Shown: positions 35,129 through 44,037 of the stretch, in pieces
How positions within the stretch are numbered: the stretch's first letter is position 1
Layout: each line of letters opens with the position of its first letter
DNA from: Salipiger sp. CCB-MM3
GTDB taxonomy: Bacteria; Pseudomonadota; Alphaproteobacteria; Rhodobacterales; Rhodobacteraceae
Direction of reading: 5' to 3'
Length of the DNA stretch: 64,000 nt
NCBI RefSeq assembly: GCF_001687105.1
Contig: NZ_CP014595.1
Span: 2,555,001-2,619,000 of the forward strand
Notes under the pieces: model-generated
The model's database searches: none
What the model saw: the letters and a program-made list of their open reading frames with translations, nothing else
What the model was told of the DNA's origin: nothing
Position numbers and translations under genes: made by a program

Positions 35129-36862
35129 ATGACCGAAACTTCCTTCAGCGCCCGCCTTTCAGAACTTCTGCATTTCATTTATCCCGATCTCAATGCCGAC
35201 ATCCTGTCCAGTCAGGTCATCGACGCCTTCTGGCCCGAGAACAAGAGCCGCCGCCGTCAGCCGCGCAAACCGGGCAACAATCTGTGGTCGCAAAAAGATG
35301 CTGTGCTGATCACCTATGGCGACAGTCTGATCGACGGCAGTCACAAGCCGCTCGATTTGATGAACCACTTCCTGCGCAGCCGGATGAAGGGCGTGGTCAA
35401 CGGCGTGCATGTGCTGCCGTTCTTCCCCTTTACCTCGGACGATGGCTTTGCGGTAACCGACTATCGCAAGGTGAACCCGCAGCTTGGCGACTGGGTGGAT
35501 ATCACCCGCATCGGCGACGAGTTTCACCTGATGTCGGATCTGGTGCTCAACCACGTCTCTTCGCAGGGGGTGTGGTTCAACGCCTACCGGCAGGGGCAGA
35601 AGCCTTTTGACGAGTTCTTCTTCGAGGCGTCGCCGGACGACGATGTCTCGATGGTGGTGCGCCCGCGCACGACGCCACTGCTGCAGGAGGTCGAGACGGC
35701 GATGGGCACCCGCTATGTCTGGTGCACCTTCAGCCACGACCAGATCGACCTCGACTTCCGCAACCCCGAAGTGCTGCTGGAGATCCTGCGCATCATCCGT
35801 CTGCATGTGGACAATGGCGTGCGGATCATCCGGCTCGATGCGGTGGCCTTCCTGTGGAAGGAGATCGGCACCAACTGCATCCACTTGCCGCAGACCCACG
35901 CGGTGATCCGCCTGCTGCGGCTGCTGATGGATTACGCCACCGAAAGCGTCATTCTGCTGACCGAGACCAATGTGCCGAAGGCCGAGAACCTCTCGTATTT
36001 CGGGCACCGCAACGAAGCGCATATGGTCTACAACTTCCCGCTGCCACCGCTGGTGCTGCACGCGATGATGGCAGGGACGGCGAAATATCTCAACGACTGG
36101 CAGCGCGCTATGCCGCCCGCGCCGCTGGGTTGCGCCTATCTCAATTTCACCGCGTCGCACGACGGCATCGGCATGCGCCCCGCCGAGGGGCTGCTGCCGC
36201 CTGAAGAGGTGGGCAAGGTCATCGACACGGCCAAGGAACTGGGCGGCCTGGCCTCCATGCGCTCGCTGCCCGGCGGCGGCGAGAGCGTCTATGAGCTTAA
36301 CTGCGCCTTCTTTGCCGCCATGGCGCGTACCTACAAGGGCGAGGATGACCAGCATCTGCCGCGGTTCCTGTGCTCGCAGACCATCGTCATGTCGCTGGAG
36401 GGGATCCCGGCCTTCTACATCCACTCGATGCTGGGCACGCCCAATGACCTCGAGGCGGTGCAGCGGCGCGGGATGAACCGGGCGATCAACCGCCACCGCT
36501 GGGACTATGGGCAGCTCAACGCCTACCTCGATGATCCCGAGACGGTGCATGCGCAGGTGCTGGAGATGCTGTCGGACCGGCTTAAATTGCGCGCTGAGCA
36601 GGCGGGTTTCCACCCCAACGCGACGCAGTTCACGCTCAATCTCGACGAGCGGGTGTTTGGCCTCTGGCGGCAGTCGCTGGACCGCTCGCAGTCGATCTTT
36701 GCGCTGCACAATTGCTCGGACGAAGAGGTGGTGATCCCGCACGAGGGGCTGAACCTGATCGCTGACGAGCATTGGGTCGACCTGCTGTCCGGCGAGACCA
36801 TCGAGGCCGGGCCGGTGACGCTGGCGCCTTATCAATGCCGCTGGATCTCGAACCAAGGGTAG
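35129..36862 (+). CDS. GH13_18 sugar phosphorylase, probable glucosylglycerate phosphorylase
   Basis: A 577-residue alpha-amylase-fold phosphorylase. GH13 signatures: 'DLVLNHVSSQGVWF' (motif I), nucleophile Asp237 in 'IIRLDAVAFLWKE', acid/base Glu279 in 'ILLTETNVPK', and Asp345 in 'NFTASHDGIGMRP'. Subfamily 18 includes sucrose phosphorylase and glucosylglycerate phosphorylase (e.g. E. coli YcjM). The nearby GT81 synthase and HAD phosphatase make the latter more likely: glucosylglycerate plus phosphate gives Glc-1-P plus glycerate. Specificity is inferred from context. Confidence 0.85.
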   Translation: MTETSFSARLSELLHFIYPDLNADILSSQVIDAFWPENKSRRRQPRKPGNNLWSQKDAVLITYGDSLIDGSHKPLDLMNHFLRSRMKGVVNGVHVLPFFPFTSDDGFAVTDYRKVNPQLGDWVDITRIGDEFHLMSDLVLNHVSSQGVWFNAYRQGQKPFDEFFFEASPDDDVSMVVRPRTTPLLQEVETAMGTRYVWCTFSHDQIDLDFRNPEVLLEILRIIRLHVDNGVRIIRLDAVAFLWKEIGTNCIHLPQTHAVIRLLRLLMDYATESVILLTETNVPKAENLSYFGHRNEAHMVYNFPLPPLVLHAMMAGTAKYLNDWQRAMPPAPLGCAYLNFTASHDGIGMRPAEGLLPPEEVGKVIDTAKELGGLASMRSLPGGGESVYELNCAFFAAMARTYKGEDDQHLPRFLCSQTIVMSLEGIPAFYIHSMLGTPNDLEAVQRRGMNRAINRHRWDYGQLNAYLDDPETVHAQVLEMLSDRLKLRAEQAGFHPNATQFTLNLDERVFGLWRQSLDRSQSIFALHNCSDEEVVIPHEGLNLIADEHWVDLLSGETIEAGPVTLAPYQCRWISNQG

Positions 36863-36870
36863 GGGTCCCA

Positions 36871-36933
36871 AGGGGGCGCTGCCCCCGTCCGCCGGTGGCG
36901 GACTCCCCCGGGATATTTGTGTCTAGACGAAGC
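36871..36933. repeat. Interspersed intergenic repeat, copy 6 (reverse orientation)
   Basis: GGGGGCGCTGCCCCC, a GTCCGCC/GGCGGAC hairpin, CTCCCCCGGGATATTT and TGTCTAGACGAAG. It starts 9 nt after the phosphorylase stop. Reverse complement of the copy-3 and copy-8 layout. Confidence 0.85.
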
Positions 36934-36992
36934 GGACGGTGAACCTTCGGGCGTTTTCGCGCGTTGACCTGTGCAAACATCTGGAGGGTGGC

Positions 36993-37631
36993 ATGTTCGA
37001 CTGGATCTCGGGGTTCATTGACGCGGTAGGGGCGTTCGGCATCGGTGTGCTGATGTTTCTCGAAAACGTCTTCCCGCCGATCCCGTCCGAACTGATCATG
37101 CCGCTGGGCGGGTTCAACGCCGCCGCCGGGACCGAGCATCTGTTCTGGGTGATCGTCGCGGGCTCGATTGGCTCGCTGGCCGGGGCGCTGTTCTGGTACT
37201 GGATCGGGCGCAGGCTGGGCACGCACCGGCTGAAGCGGCTGGCCGCAAAACATGGCCGCTGGCTCACCATTCTGCCCGAAGACCTCGACCGCTCCAACGA
37301 TTGGTTCACCCGCCATGGCGGCAGCGCGGTGCTTATCGGGCGGCTGATCCCGACGGTGCGCACCTTCATCTCGGTGCCCGCGGGCGTGGCGCGGATGCCG
37401 CTGGCAAGCTTCATGGCCTTCTCGGCGGTGGGCACGGTCAGCTGGACCGCGTTTCTGGCCTTCGCGGGGTTTCTGCTGGGCTCGCAATACGGGCTGGTGG
37501 CGGGCTGGCTCGATCCGGTCTCTACCGCCGTGGTCGTGGGAATCATCGGCGTCTACATCTGGCGCGTGGCCACCTACGGGCGGCGCAAGACCCGCAAGGC
37601 AGGCGCGCGAGAGGATCACACCGAGGCATGA
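36993..37631 (+). CDS. DedA family membrane protein
   Basis: A 212-residue inner-membrane protein: 'VLMFLENVFPPIPSELIMPL' (the DedA re-entrant loop with conserved E and PP), 'GSLAGALFWYWIGRRLGTHR', 'RHGGSAVLIGRLIPTVRTFI' (G-R-x-x-P-x-x-R), then 'FAGFLLGSQYGLV'. DedA proteins are lipid-carrier flippases/transporters for envelope maintenance. GGAGGG precedes the ATG at 36993. It ends at a bidirectional terminator. Confidence 0.92.
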   Translation: MFDWISGFIDAVGAFGIGVLMFLENVFPPIPSELIMPLGGFNAAAGTEHLFWVIVAGSIGSLAGALFWYWIGRRLGTHRLKRLAAKHGRWLTILPEDLDRSNDWFTRHGGSAVLIGRLIPTVRTFISVPAGVARMPLASFMAFSAVGTVSWTAFLAFAGFLLGSQYGLVAGWLDPVSTAVVVGIIGVYIWRVATYGRRKTRKAGAREDHTEA

Positions 37632-37659
37632 AAAAAGGGGCGCCAGCGGCGCCCCTTTT
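37631..37659. terminator. Bidirectional terminator between DedA and GntP genes
   Basis: A6, GGGGCGCC, AGC, GGCGCCCC, TTTT. A perfect 8-bp stem with A- and T-tracts on the two sides serves both convergent transcripts. Confidence 0.92.
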
Positions 37660-37678
37660 CAGTCGTCTGTGCGCTGCG

Positions 37679-39064
37679 TCAGAGACCCAGTGAGCCCAGC
37701 ACGATCACGCTGATCGTCGCGAAGACCGGGATCGCCACGGCGACCACGAAGATATCGGCGTAGCTCTTCTTGTGAGTCATGCCGGTGATCGCCAGCAGGG
37801 TGATCACCGCGCCATTGTGCGGCAGCGCGTCAAAGCCGCCCGAGGACAGCGCCGTCACCCGGTGCATGAGCCCCATGGAAACGCCCTGATCCATGCCCAT
37901 GGCCGCGAATTGCTCGCCAAGCGCGTTGAGCGCGATGGACATGCCGCCCGAGGCCGAGCCGGTGATGCCCGCAAGCACGTTCACCGCTACCGCCAGCGAG
38001 GCGACCGGGTTCTCGGGAAAGAGGCCCAGCACCGCGTCGCGGATCAGCCCGAAGGCGGGCAGCGAGGCGATGACCGCGCCGTAGCCGACCTCGGAGGCGG
38101 TGTTGAAGATCGGCAGGAGCGAGCCCATCGTGCCGTTGTTCACCGTCTCTTTCACGTCCGCGAAGCGGCGCCAGTTCAGCGCCACGGCGAGGATGATCGA
38201 GACCACCAGCGACACGATGATCGCCCAGATGCCTGCGACGCGCGACAGCGAGGTCTCGCCGTATTGCGGGTCTGCGAGGTAGTCGGCGGACATGTTGGGG
38301 ATCACCACATAGGTGAAGAGCGCGTTGAGCGCGATCACCGCAATCACCGGCGCGATCGCCGCGGCAAAGCCCGGACGGTCGGCATCCTCGGGCAGCGAGG
38401 AATCCGCCGCGGTGCGTTCATGGGTGCCGTAGCCTTCGCCGCGGCCCTGCGCGGCCTTGGCGCGGCGGCTCAGCCAGAGCGTGCCGCCCGCCAGCATGAT
38501 CAGGCCCGCCAGCGTGCCCAGCAGCGGTGCCGCAAAGACGTTGGTGCCGAAGAACGGGATCGGGATCGCGTTCTGGATCGCCGGGGTGCCGGGGAAGGCG
38601 GTCATGGTGAAGGTGAACGAGCCGAGCGCGATGGCTGCGGGCAGCAGGCGCTTGGGCACGTCAGCGCGGCGGAACAGCGCGTTGGCGATCGGGTAGATGG
38701 CGAAGGCCACCACAAAGAGCGACACACCGCCGAAGGTGAGCACGCCGCAGGCCAGAACGACGGCGAGGATCGCGCGATCCCCGCCGACCCATTCGACGAT
38801 CTTCTCGGCGATGGTCCGTGCCGCGCCGCCATCGGCCATGACCTTGCCGAAGATCGCGCCCAGCAGGAACAGCGGGAAATAGGTGATCACATAGCCGCCA
38901 AGCGACTTCATGAAGACCTGCGTATAGGTGGCCAGAACCGGCAGACCGCCCGACATCAGAACGGCCAGCATGGCCAGAAGCGGTGCCAGGATCAGCACGT
39001 TGATGCCGCGGTAGGCCAGATACATTAGCAGGCCAAGCGACACTATGATCCCAATGAGACCCAT
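37679..39064 (-). CDS. GntP family permease
   Basis: A 461-residue permease with about 12 hydrophobic helices. The family signatures 'TAFPGTPAIQNAIPIPFFGT' and 'ITGSASGGMSIALNALGEQF' are present, and the C-terminal 'RVTALSSGGFDALPHNGAVI' is typical of GntP. Family substrates are gluconate and small hydroxy acids. The position downstream of the glucosylglycerate synthase suggests glycerate or a related acid, but this is inference. GGAGGAGAAG precedes the ATG. Confidence 0.85.
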   Translation of the reverse strand: MGLIGIIVSLGLLMYLAYRGINVLILAPLLAMLAVLMSGGLPVLATYTQVFMKSLGGYVITYFPLFLLGAIFGKVMADGGAARTIAEKIVEWVGGDRAILAVVLACGVLTFGGVSLFVVAFAIYPIANALFRRADVPKRLLPAAIALGSFTFTMTAFPGTPAIQNAIPIPFFGTNVFAAPLLGTLAGLIMLAGGTLWLSRRAKAAQGRGEGYGTHERTAADSSLPEDADRPGFAAAIAPVIAVIALNALFTYVVIPNMSADYLADPQYGETSLSRVAGIWAIIVSLVVSIILAVALNWRRFADVKETVNNGTMGSLLPIFNTASEVGYGAVIASLPAFGLIRDAVLGLFPENPVASLAVAVNVLAGITGSASGGMSIALNALGEQFAAMGMDQGVSMGLMHRVTALSSGGFDALPHNGAVITLLAITGMTHKKSYADIFVVAVAIPVFATISVIVLGSLGL

Positions 39065-39247
39065 TCTTCTCCTCCTCTCGATTTGAAGCACCCCGCGGGG
39101 AGGCACCGGGCATGGGAGGTCCGGCGCGGGCAGGGCTCTAAAAATCCTCTACTCGGACGAGAGTTAGGGGAGGTCAATGCGACGTCCTGGTGAAGGACGC
39201 GACGTCGCAAGGGATCTGTGATCACTGTGACGTGAGGTCGGCGGGCT

Positions 39248-40468
39248 TCAGCCGAATTCGGCCTCATCTGCCGCCACCGCTGCGCGGAAATCGGCCAGCA
39301 GCGTGGGATCGGCGGAATGCACCCGGTTCCACGTGGGAATGAAGGGCGTCTCCTGCGGGTTCTCGATGAACAGCTGCCCGGCGCGCACGATGTTCTCACC
39401 GAACATCTCGATGCTGCGCTCTTCGGCGTGGCGGTCGATGGTCAGACCGTTCATCTTGGCATCCGCCGAATAGGCCTCCAGCAGGTCGAGCGCAGAACGG
39501 TAGTAGGTGGCCTTCAGCGTGCGGAAGACATGCGGGGTGAACACCGTGCCGTCGGCGGCGAGCTTGCGGAAGATCGCCTTGCAGATATCGACGGACATGC
39601 GCGACAGACCTTTGGAGGCGTCTTCCTGCGACAGATCCTGATGTTTGTGGTCGTAGATGTCGGCGATCTCGACCTGACACACCTGCCGCGGGCCAAGGTT
39701 GCGCCAAGCCTCGGAGAGAACGCCGATCTCGAGCCCCCAGTCCGAGGGAATGCGCAGGTCCGGCAGCAGGCCGGTGCGCAGCGCCATCTCGCCCGAGAGC
39801 GGGTAGCGGAAGGCGCGCAGGTAGTCGATGTAATCGCGGTCCCCGATGGTGCGCTTGAGCGCGATCAGCAGCGGCGAGACCAGCAGGCGGGTGACCCGGC
39901 CATTGAGCTTTCCGCCGCCGACGCGCGGGTAATAGCCCTTTGAGAGCTGGTAGCTGAAGGTGGGGTTGGCCACCGGGTAGACCAGCCGGTCGAGAAGCTC
40001 GCGCGTGTAGGTGACGATGTCGCAATCGTGGATCGCCATGACCGAACTGTCGGCGCAGGAGATGAGATAGCCCATGCAGCCCCAGACGTTCTTGCCCTTG
40101 CCGGGCTCCTGCGGCGCAAGGCCGAGCGCCTCGAGCCTTCCCATGATCTCGAGCATGCGCGGGCTGTCGTTCCAGATCACCGTGGTTTGCTGCGGCAGCA
40201 CCGAAAAGAACTCGCGCGCGTGGCGGTACTGCGCCTCATCGGCGCGGTCGAGACCGATGACGATGCGGTGCAGATAGGTGACCTTGCTCAGTTCCGACAG
40301 GATGTTGGGCAGCGCGTCGCCTTCAAGCTCGGAAAAGAGCGAAGGCAGGATCAGCGAGATTTTCCGGCTCTGCGCGTAGGTCTCGAGCTCGTAGATCATC
40401 TCTTCGATGGGGCGCGAGCGCAGGTTGTGGAACTGGGCAATATTGCCGTTCTGCTGGAAGTCGGCCAT
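39248..40468 (-). CDS. gpgS: Glycosyltransferase family 81 protein, probable glucosyl-3-phosphoglycerate synthase
   Basis: A 406-residue GT-A fold. Asp148-x-Asp150 in 'VMAIHDCDIVTYTRELLDRL' is the metal-binding DxD. 'LILPSLFSELEGDALPNIL' starts the nucleotide-binding half and 'FRYPLSGEMALRTGLLPDLR' is typical of GpgS/MpgS-type enzymes. It should transfer glucose (or mannose) from the nucleotide sugar to 3-phosphoglycerate. It begins 12 nt after the phosphatase gene, so they form an operon. GpgS is preferred over MpgS because of the phosphorylase nearby. Confidence 0.82.
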   Translation of the reverse strand: MADFQQNGNIAQFHNLRSRPIEEMIYELETYAQSRKISLILPSLFSELEGDALPNILSELSKVTYLHRIVIGLDRADEAQYRHAREFFSVLPQQTTVIWNDSPRMLEIMGRLEALGLAPQEPGKGKNVWGCMGYLISCADSSVMAIHDCDIVTYTRELLDRLVYPVANPTFSYQLSKGYYPRVGGGKLNGRVTRLLVSPLLIALKRTIGDRDYIDYLRAFRYPLSGEMALRTGLLPDLRIPSDWGLEIGVLSEAWRNLGPRQVCQVEIADIYDHKHQDLSQEDASKGLSRMSVDICKAIFRKLAADGTVFTPHVFRTLKATYYRSALDLLEAYSADAKMNGLTIDRHAEERSIEMFGENIVRAGQLFIENPQETPFIPTWNRVHSADPTLLADFRAAVAADEAEFG

Positions 40469-40480
40469 GGCGGTAGTCTC

Positions 40481-41245
40481 CTAGAGCCCGAGGTCGTCGA
40501 GTAGTGAAAGAATGGCGGTGTTCCAGCCCTCGGGGCCGGGCAGGGCGGTGCGGCGGATTTGGCCCGTCTGTTCGCCCGGCAAGGGCGGGATGCCGTTGCC
40601 ATGATCGTTGCGGATGATGACGCCATGATCGGCGCTCTCGATCATTTCGATATCATTGGGGGCATCGCCAAGCGCGATGGCAGTGTCGCAGCCCAGATCG
40701 TGCAGGATGCCTGCCATCTGCTGCGCCTTGGTGCCGCCAAAGGACAGCGTGAGAAAGCGGCCGCCCTTGCGGGCGTGGATGTCCCGCTCGGCCAGCGCGG
40801 CAAGGAAGTCATCCTGCCCGGCCTCGCTGCCGGACCAGAGGCCGGGCTCGGTGAAGCGGCGTTTGCGGGCCAGTGCGGCGCCATCGAGGGGCAGGCCAGT
40901 GACCCGGGCCACCTCGGCAGCGTCCATATCGCCGAAGCCTTTGAAATGCTGTGATTGTTCCGGAAGGGCCGCCAGCGCGTCGCGCAGTTTCGCGTAAACC
41001 GGCGCATCCTCGGAGAGCGCGCCGGGCGCGATCCGGTCGGCGCCGTTCTCGACGATGGCAGGCCAGTCGCCGAGGCCCAGTTCGGCATGCAGCGGCGCAA
41101 TCTCGGCGGCGGTCTTGGAGGAGGCGAGGATCAACGGGATGCCGCGCGCCTTCAGCGCGCTGAGGGCGGGCTGCGCCGCGGCGTAGGAGTAGCTGCCATG
41201 ATCGAGCAGCGTCCCGTCGAGATCGGTGAAAACCGCCAGCCGCAA
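40481..41245 (-). CDS. HAD-IIB phosphatase, probable glucosyl-3-phosphoglycerate phosphatase
   Basis: A 254-residue HAD hydrolase of the mannosyl-3-phosphoglycerate phosphatase type. Asp8/Asp10 are in 'FTDLDGTLLDHGSYSY', motif II Ser in 'LILASSKTAAEI', and motif IV in 'ALGDAPNDIEMIESADHG'. It removes the phosphate from the GpgS product to give glucosylglycerate. It starts at a TTG at 41245; AAGGAG with a 6-nt spacer supports this. First gene of the minus-strand operon with gpgS. Confidence 0.85.
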   Translation of the reverse strand: MRLAVFTDLDGTLLDHGSYSYAAAQPALSALKARGIPLILASSKTAAEIAPLHAELGLGDWPAIVENGADRIAPGALSEDAPVYAKLRDALAALPEQSQHFKGFGDMDAAEVARVTGLPLDGAALARKRRFTEPGLWSGSEAGQDDFLAALAERDIHARKGGRFLTLSFGGTKAQQMAGILHDLGCDTAIALGDAPNDIEMIESADHGVIIRNDHGNGIPPLPGEQTGQIRRTALPGPEGWNTAILSLLDDLGL

Positions 41246-41610
41246 ACCCTGCTCCTTATTCTGTCCCCGAGGTCAGTTAAGCCGATGGGATCGGGGAAGG
41301 GAACAGGCCCGCGCCGAGGAAATGACTAAGATGCGGGGATTGGGTGGAAAAGAGGCAGTGTGCAACACCGGCTAAGAGCGGGGGGAGCCGGGCGAGCGCC
41401 GGCCCATGGGGTGGCGCATCGACGAGTGAGGTCCGCGCTTTATCTCGGCCAAGTTCGTGTGAAAACCGAACGCCGAACTACGATGAAAAAGCGCCAGCCC
41501 GCCGGGACGGCGTCGTCCATCGGGCTTGAACCGATGGCGCCACAATGGACGACCGCTCGCCCGGCGGCTTCGCCTTGGTTCCCGGCGCGTTCCGGCGCAA
41601 GAAAATGCCC
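41246..41610. other. 365-bp spacer between gpgP-like gene and metF, with a nested inverted repeat
   Basis: No gene is supported. At 41512-41553 GTCGTCCAT and ATGGACGAC are perfect 9-bp arms enclosing an inner CATCGG/CCGATG hairpin, and looser GC-rich complementarity extends outward. It follows the metF stop on the minus strand. It could be the 3' end of the metF mRNA or a small structured RNA. Confidence 0.5.
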
Positions 41611-42477
41611 TCAGGCCACGTTCTCGAGCTTGTTGTCCGGCGTCACGCCAAGGGCGTAGCACACGTCGCGGGTCAGCTCGGGGCGGTTGAGCGTGTAGAA
41701 GTGCAGCTTGTCGACGCCGCCTTCGATCAGCTCGTTGCACAGCTCGGTGCACATCGCCGTGGCCAGAAGGTCCTGACGGTCGTCGCGCTCGGCCTTCTCG
41801 AAGGCCTCGATCACCCAGGCGGGGATCTTGGTGCCGGTGGCTTCGGCGAAGCGGCGCGCGCCCTTCCAGTTCTCGATCGGCAGGATGCCCGGCACGATCG
41901 GCTTGTCGATCCCGGCCTTCTCGCATTCGTCGCGGAAGCGGAAGAAGCTCTCGGCCTCAAAGAAGAACTGCGTCAGCGCCTCGGATGCGCCCGCGTCGAA
42001 CTTGCGCTTGAGATATTCCACGTCCGCCGTGGCGGTGGGCGCCTCGGGGTGCTTGTCGGGATAGGCGCCGACGCGGATGGTGAAATCGCCCGCCTCGCGC
42101 AGCGCCTCGATCAGTTCGATCGACGAGTTGAAGCCCTCGGGATGCGGCGTGAAGCCGCTGGCGCCCTTGGGCGGGTCGCCGCGCAGCGCGACGATGTCGT
42201 TCACGCCGGCCTCTTTGAACTGGCGCGCGATGGCCAGCGTTTCCTCGCGGGTGGCGTCGACGCAGGTGAGATGCGCGGCGACCTTGAGGCCCGAGTTCTT
42301 GTGCAGCGTCGCCACCACGTCACGGGTCAGCTCGCGGGTGGTGCCGCCCGCGCCATAGGTCACCGACACAAAGCGCGGATCCAGCGGCGAGAGCGCCTGC
42401 ACGGTGTCCCACAGGCGGAAGGTCGCCTCGATGTTGCGGGGCGGGAAGAATTCGAATGAGATGTCGGGGCGCGTCAT
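41611..42477 (-). CDS. metF: Methylenetetrahydrofolate reductase
   Basis: A 288-residue FAD-dependent TIM-barrel enzyme that makes 5-methyl-THF for methionine synthesis. 'ISFEFFPPRNIEATFRLWDT' holds the catalytic Glu, 'FVSVTYGAGGTTRELTRDVV' binds FAD, and 'VNDIVALRGDPPKGASGFTP' is the signature. Length is normal for the bacterial enzyme. It starts at an ATG at 42477, divergent from its predicted regulator metR. Confidence 0.95.
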   Translation of the reverse strand: MTRPDISFEFFPPRNIEATFRLWDTVQALSPLDPRFVSVTYGAGGTTRELTRDVVATLHKNSGLKVAAHLTCVDATREETLAIARQFKEAGVNDIVALRGDPPKGASGFTPHPEGFNSSIELIEALREAGDFTIRVGAYPDKHPEAPTATADVEYLKRKFDAGASEALTQFFFEAESFFRFRDECEKAGIDKPIVPGILPIENWKGARRFAEATGTKIPAWVIEAFEKAERDDRQDLLATAMCTELCNELIEGGVDKLHFYTLNRPELTRDVCYALGVTPDNKLENVA

Positions 42478-42527
42478 GGGCCGGGACTCCAGTTTGGATT
42501 TCGGTCCTTGTGACAGAAGAGCGTCCG

Positions 42528-42540
42528 TGAGACAAACTCA
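42528..42540. promoter_or_regulatory. Predicted LysR-type (MetR) operator
   Basis: TGAGACAAACTCA, a dyad TGAG-N5-CTCA that fits the T-N11-A pattern of LysR regulators, in the metF-metR intergenic region. It suggests joint control of both genes, as is usual for MetR. Confidence 0.5.
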
Positions 42541-42574
42541 TACTTCTCAAGAACAACATGAGGCGAACGCGAAG

Positions 42575-43480
42575 ATGCACATCGAGTTCCGTCACCTGCG
42601 CACGATCAAAGCCATCCATGAAGCAGGGGGGCTCGCGCGTGCCGCCGATCAGCTGAACATAACGCAATCGGCGCTTTCGCACCAGATCAAGGGGCTGGAG
42701 GATCAGGCCGGGGTGGAGCTTTTCGTGCGCCGTTCAAAGCCGATGAAGCTTTCGGCGGCGGGGTTGCGGCTGCTGCGGCTGGCGGATCAGGTGCTGCCGC
42801 AGGTGGATGCGGCGCTGGCCGAGTTCGACGGGTTGCGCAAGGGCTCGGCGGGGCGGCTGCATATCGCCATCGAGTGTCACGCCTGTTTCGAATGGCTTTT
42901 CCCGGTGCTCGAGGGCTTCCGCAAAAGCTGGGGTGACGTGGATGTGGACATCCGCCCCGGCCTCGCCTTCGACGCGCTTCCGGCGCTGATGAAGGAAGAG
43001 GTCGACGTGGTGATCTCCTCCGACCCCGAGGACCTGCCGGGCATCACCTTCACGCCGCTCTTCGAGTACCATCCGGTCTTTGTCGCCTCGTCGCAGCATC
43101 CGCTGGCCGAGAAGCCGTGGATCGAGGCGCAGGACTTCCGCGGCGAGACGCTGATCACCTATCCGGTGGAGCGCTCGCGGCTCGATATCTTCTCGCAATT
43201 GCTGAGCCCGGCGAAGGTCGAACCGGCGGCGATTCGCCAAGTGGAGCTCACTGCGGTGATTCTGCTATTGGTTGCATCGAATCGCGGGGTTTCAGTTTTA
43301 CCGGATTGGGTGGTGCGCGAGGTTAAGTATAATTCCGATTATATCACCCGCCCGCTGACCGAAGCGGGGATCACCCGGCGGCTCTATGCGGCAACGCGCA
43401 GCGAGGATCTGGAAAAACCCTATATGCAGGATCTGATCCGGCTCGCCGGGCAGGAGGCGCGCCGCCTGCAGGCGCAATAG
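42575..43480 (+). CDS. metR: LysR family regulator, MetR-like
   Basis: A 301-residue LTTR. The N-terminal wHTH is 'RHLRTIKAIHEAGGLARAAD' and 'QLNITQSALSHQIKGLEDQA'. The C-terminal effector domain has 'FEWLFPVLEGFRKSWGDVDV' and 'ITYPVERSRLDIFSQLLSPA'. Divergent from metF, the standard MetR position; homocysteine is the usual co-effector. The start at 42575 is set by conservation of MHIEFRHLRT. Confidence 0.9.
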   Translation: MHIEFRHLRTIKAIHEAGGLARAADQLNITQSALSHQIKGLEDQAGVELFVRRSKPMKLSAAGLRLLRLADQVLPQVDAALAEFDGLRKGSAGRLHIAIECHACFEWLFPVLEGFRKSWGDVDVDIRPGLAFDALPALMKEEVDVVISSDPEDLPGITFTPLFEYHPVFVASSQHPLAEKPWIEAQDFRGETLITYPVERSRLDIFSQLLSPAKVEPAAIRQVELTAVILLLVASNRGVSVLPDWVVREVKYNSDYITRPLTEAGITRRLYAATRSEDLEKPYMQDLIRLAGQEARRLQAQ

Positions 43481-43496
43481 GCGTTAACGGGTGCTC

Positions 43497-43538
43497 CAAA
43501 AACAAAACGCGCCGGAGCCACAGGGCAGGCCGACGCGC
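43497..43538 (-). terminator. csp transcript terminator
   Basis: Minus strand: GCGCGTCGGCC, an 8-nt loop, GGCTCCGGCGCG (imperfect pairing), followed by TTTTGTTTTT. It lies about 65 nt past the csp stop. It could also end metR. Confidence 0.65.
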
Positions 43539-43601
43539 AGGCAAAGACTTATTGGACCCGACCCCAAGAAGGGGGAGGGTCAGATTTGAAGATTTTGATT
43601 T

Positions 43602-43808
43602 TTAAAGAGTTTTCAGGTCAGACGCCATCATGCGTCCGTCGCGACCTTCCTTGAGCTCGTAGCTCACTTTCTGGTTGTCGGCGAGGCCGGTGAGCCCAGA
43701 ACGCTCAACAGCCGAGATATGGACGAAGACGTCCTTGCCGCCTTCTTCAGGTGCGATGAAGCCGTAGCCTTTGGTGGTATTGAACCATTTCACGGTGCCG
43801 CTCGGCAT
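43602..43808 (-). CDS. Cold-shock protein (CspA family)
   Basis: A 68-residue CSD protein. RNP1 is 'KGYGFI' and RNP2 is 'VFVHI', in MPSGTVKWFNTTKGYGFIAP. A nucleic-acid chaperone. The true start is 43808 although the frame is open to 43865. It is divergent from the ArsC-like gene; no RNA thermosensor fold was checked. Confidence 0.96.
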   Translation of the reverse strand: MPSGTVKWFNTTKGYGFIAPEEGGKDVFVHISAVERSGLTGLADNQKVSYELKEGRDGRMMASDLKTL

Positions 43809-44037
43809 GTCTCCGTGCTCCTTCCAACTTTCCTGTTTCTGCCCGTAATGCGGGCGCCCCGTCACATTCGCCTCTCAGGGAAAGGAAGCCGGTCCCAGCG
43901 GATTTCCTGACTTTCCGGGTCTGATCATCGAAGGTCACGACCCAAGAGTTGCATGGTGCCTGCAAAAATCAAGCGAAAGGCTTCGCACCTGCGGCATTAA
44001 GCAATAAATTGTGCCCGGAAGATGAAGGAGATGGCGT

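Noticed and set aside
34936..35610. A 224-residue plus-strand frame before and inside the phosphorylase.
   Set aside because: It overlaps the GH13 gene in another frame and shows no domain; the phosphorylase frame is well supported.
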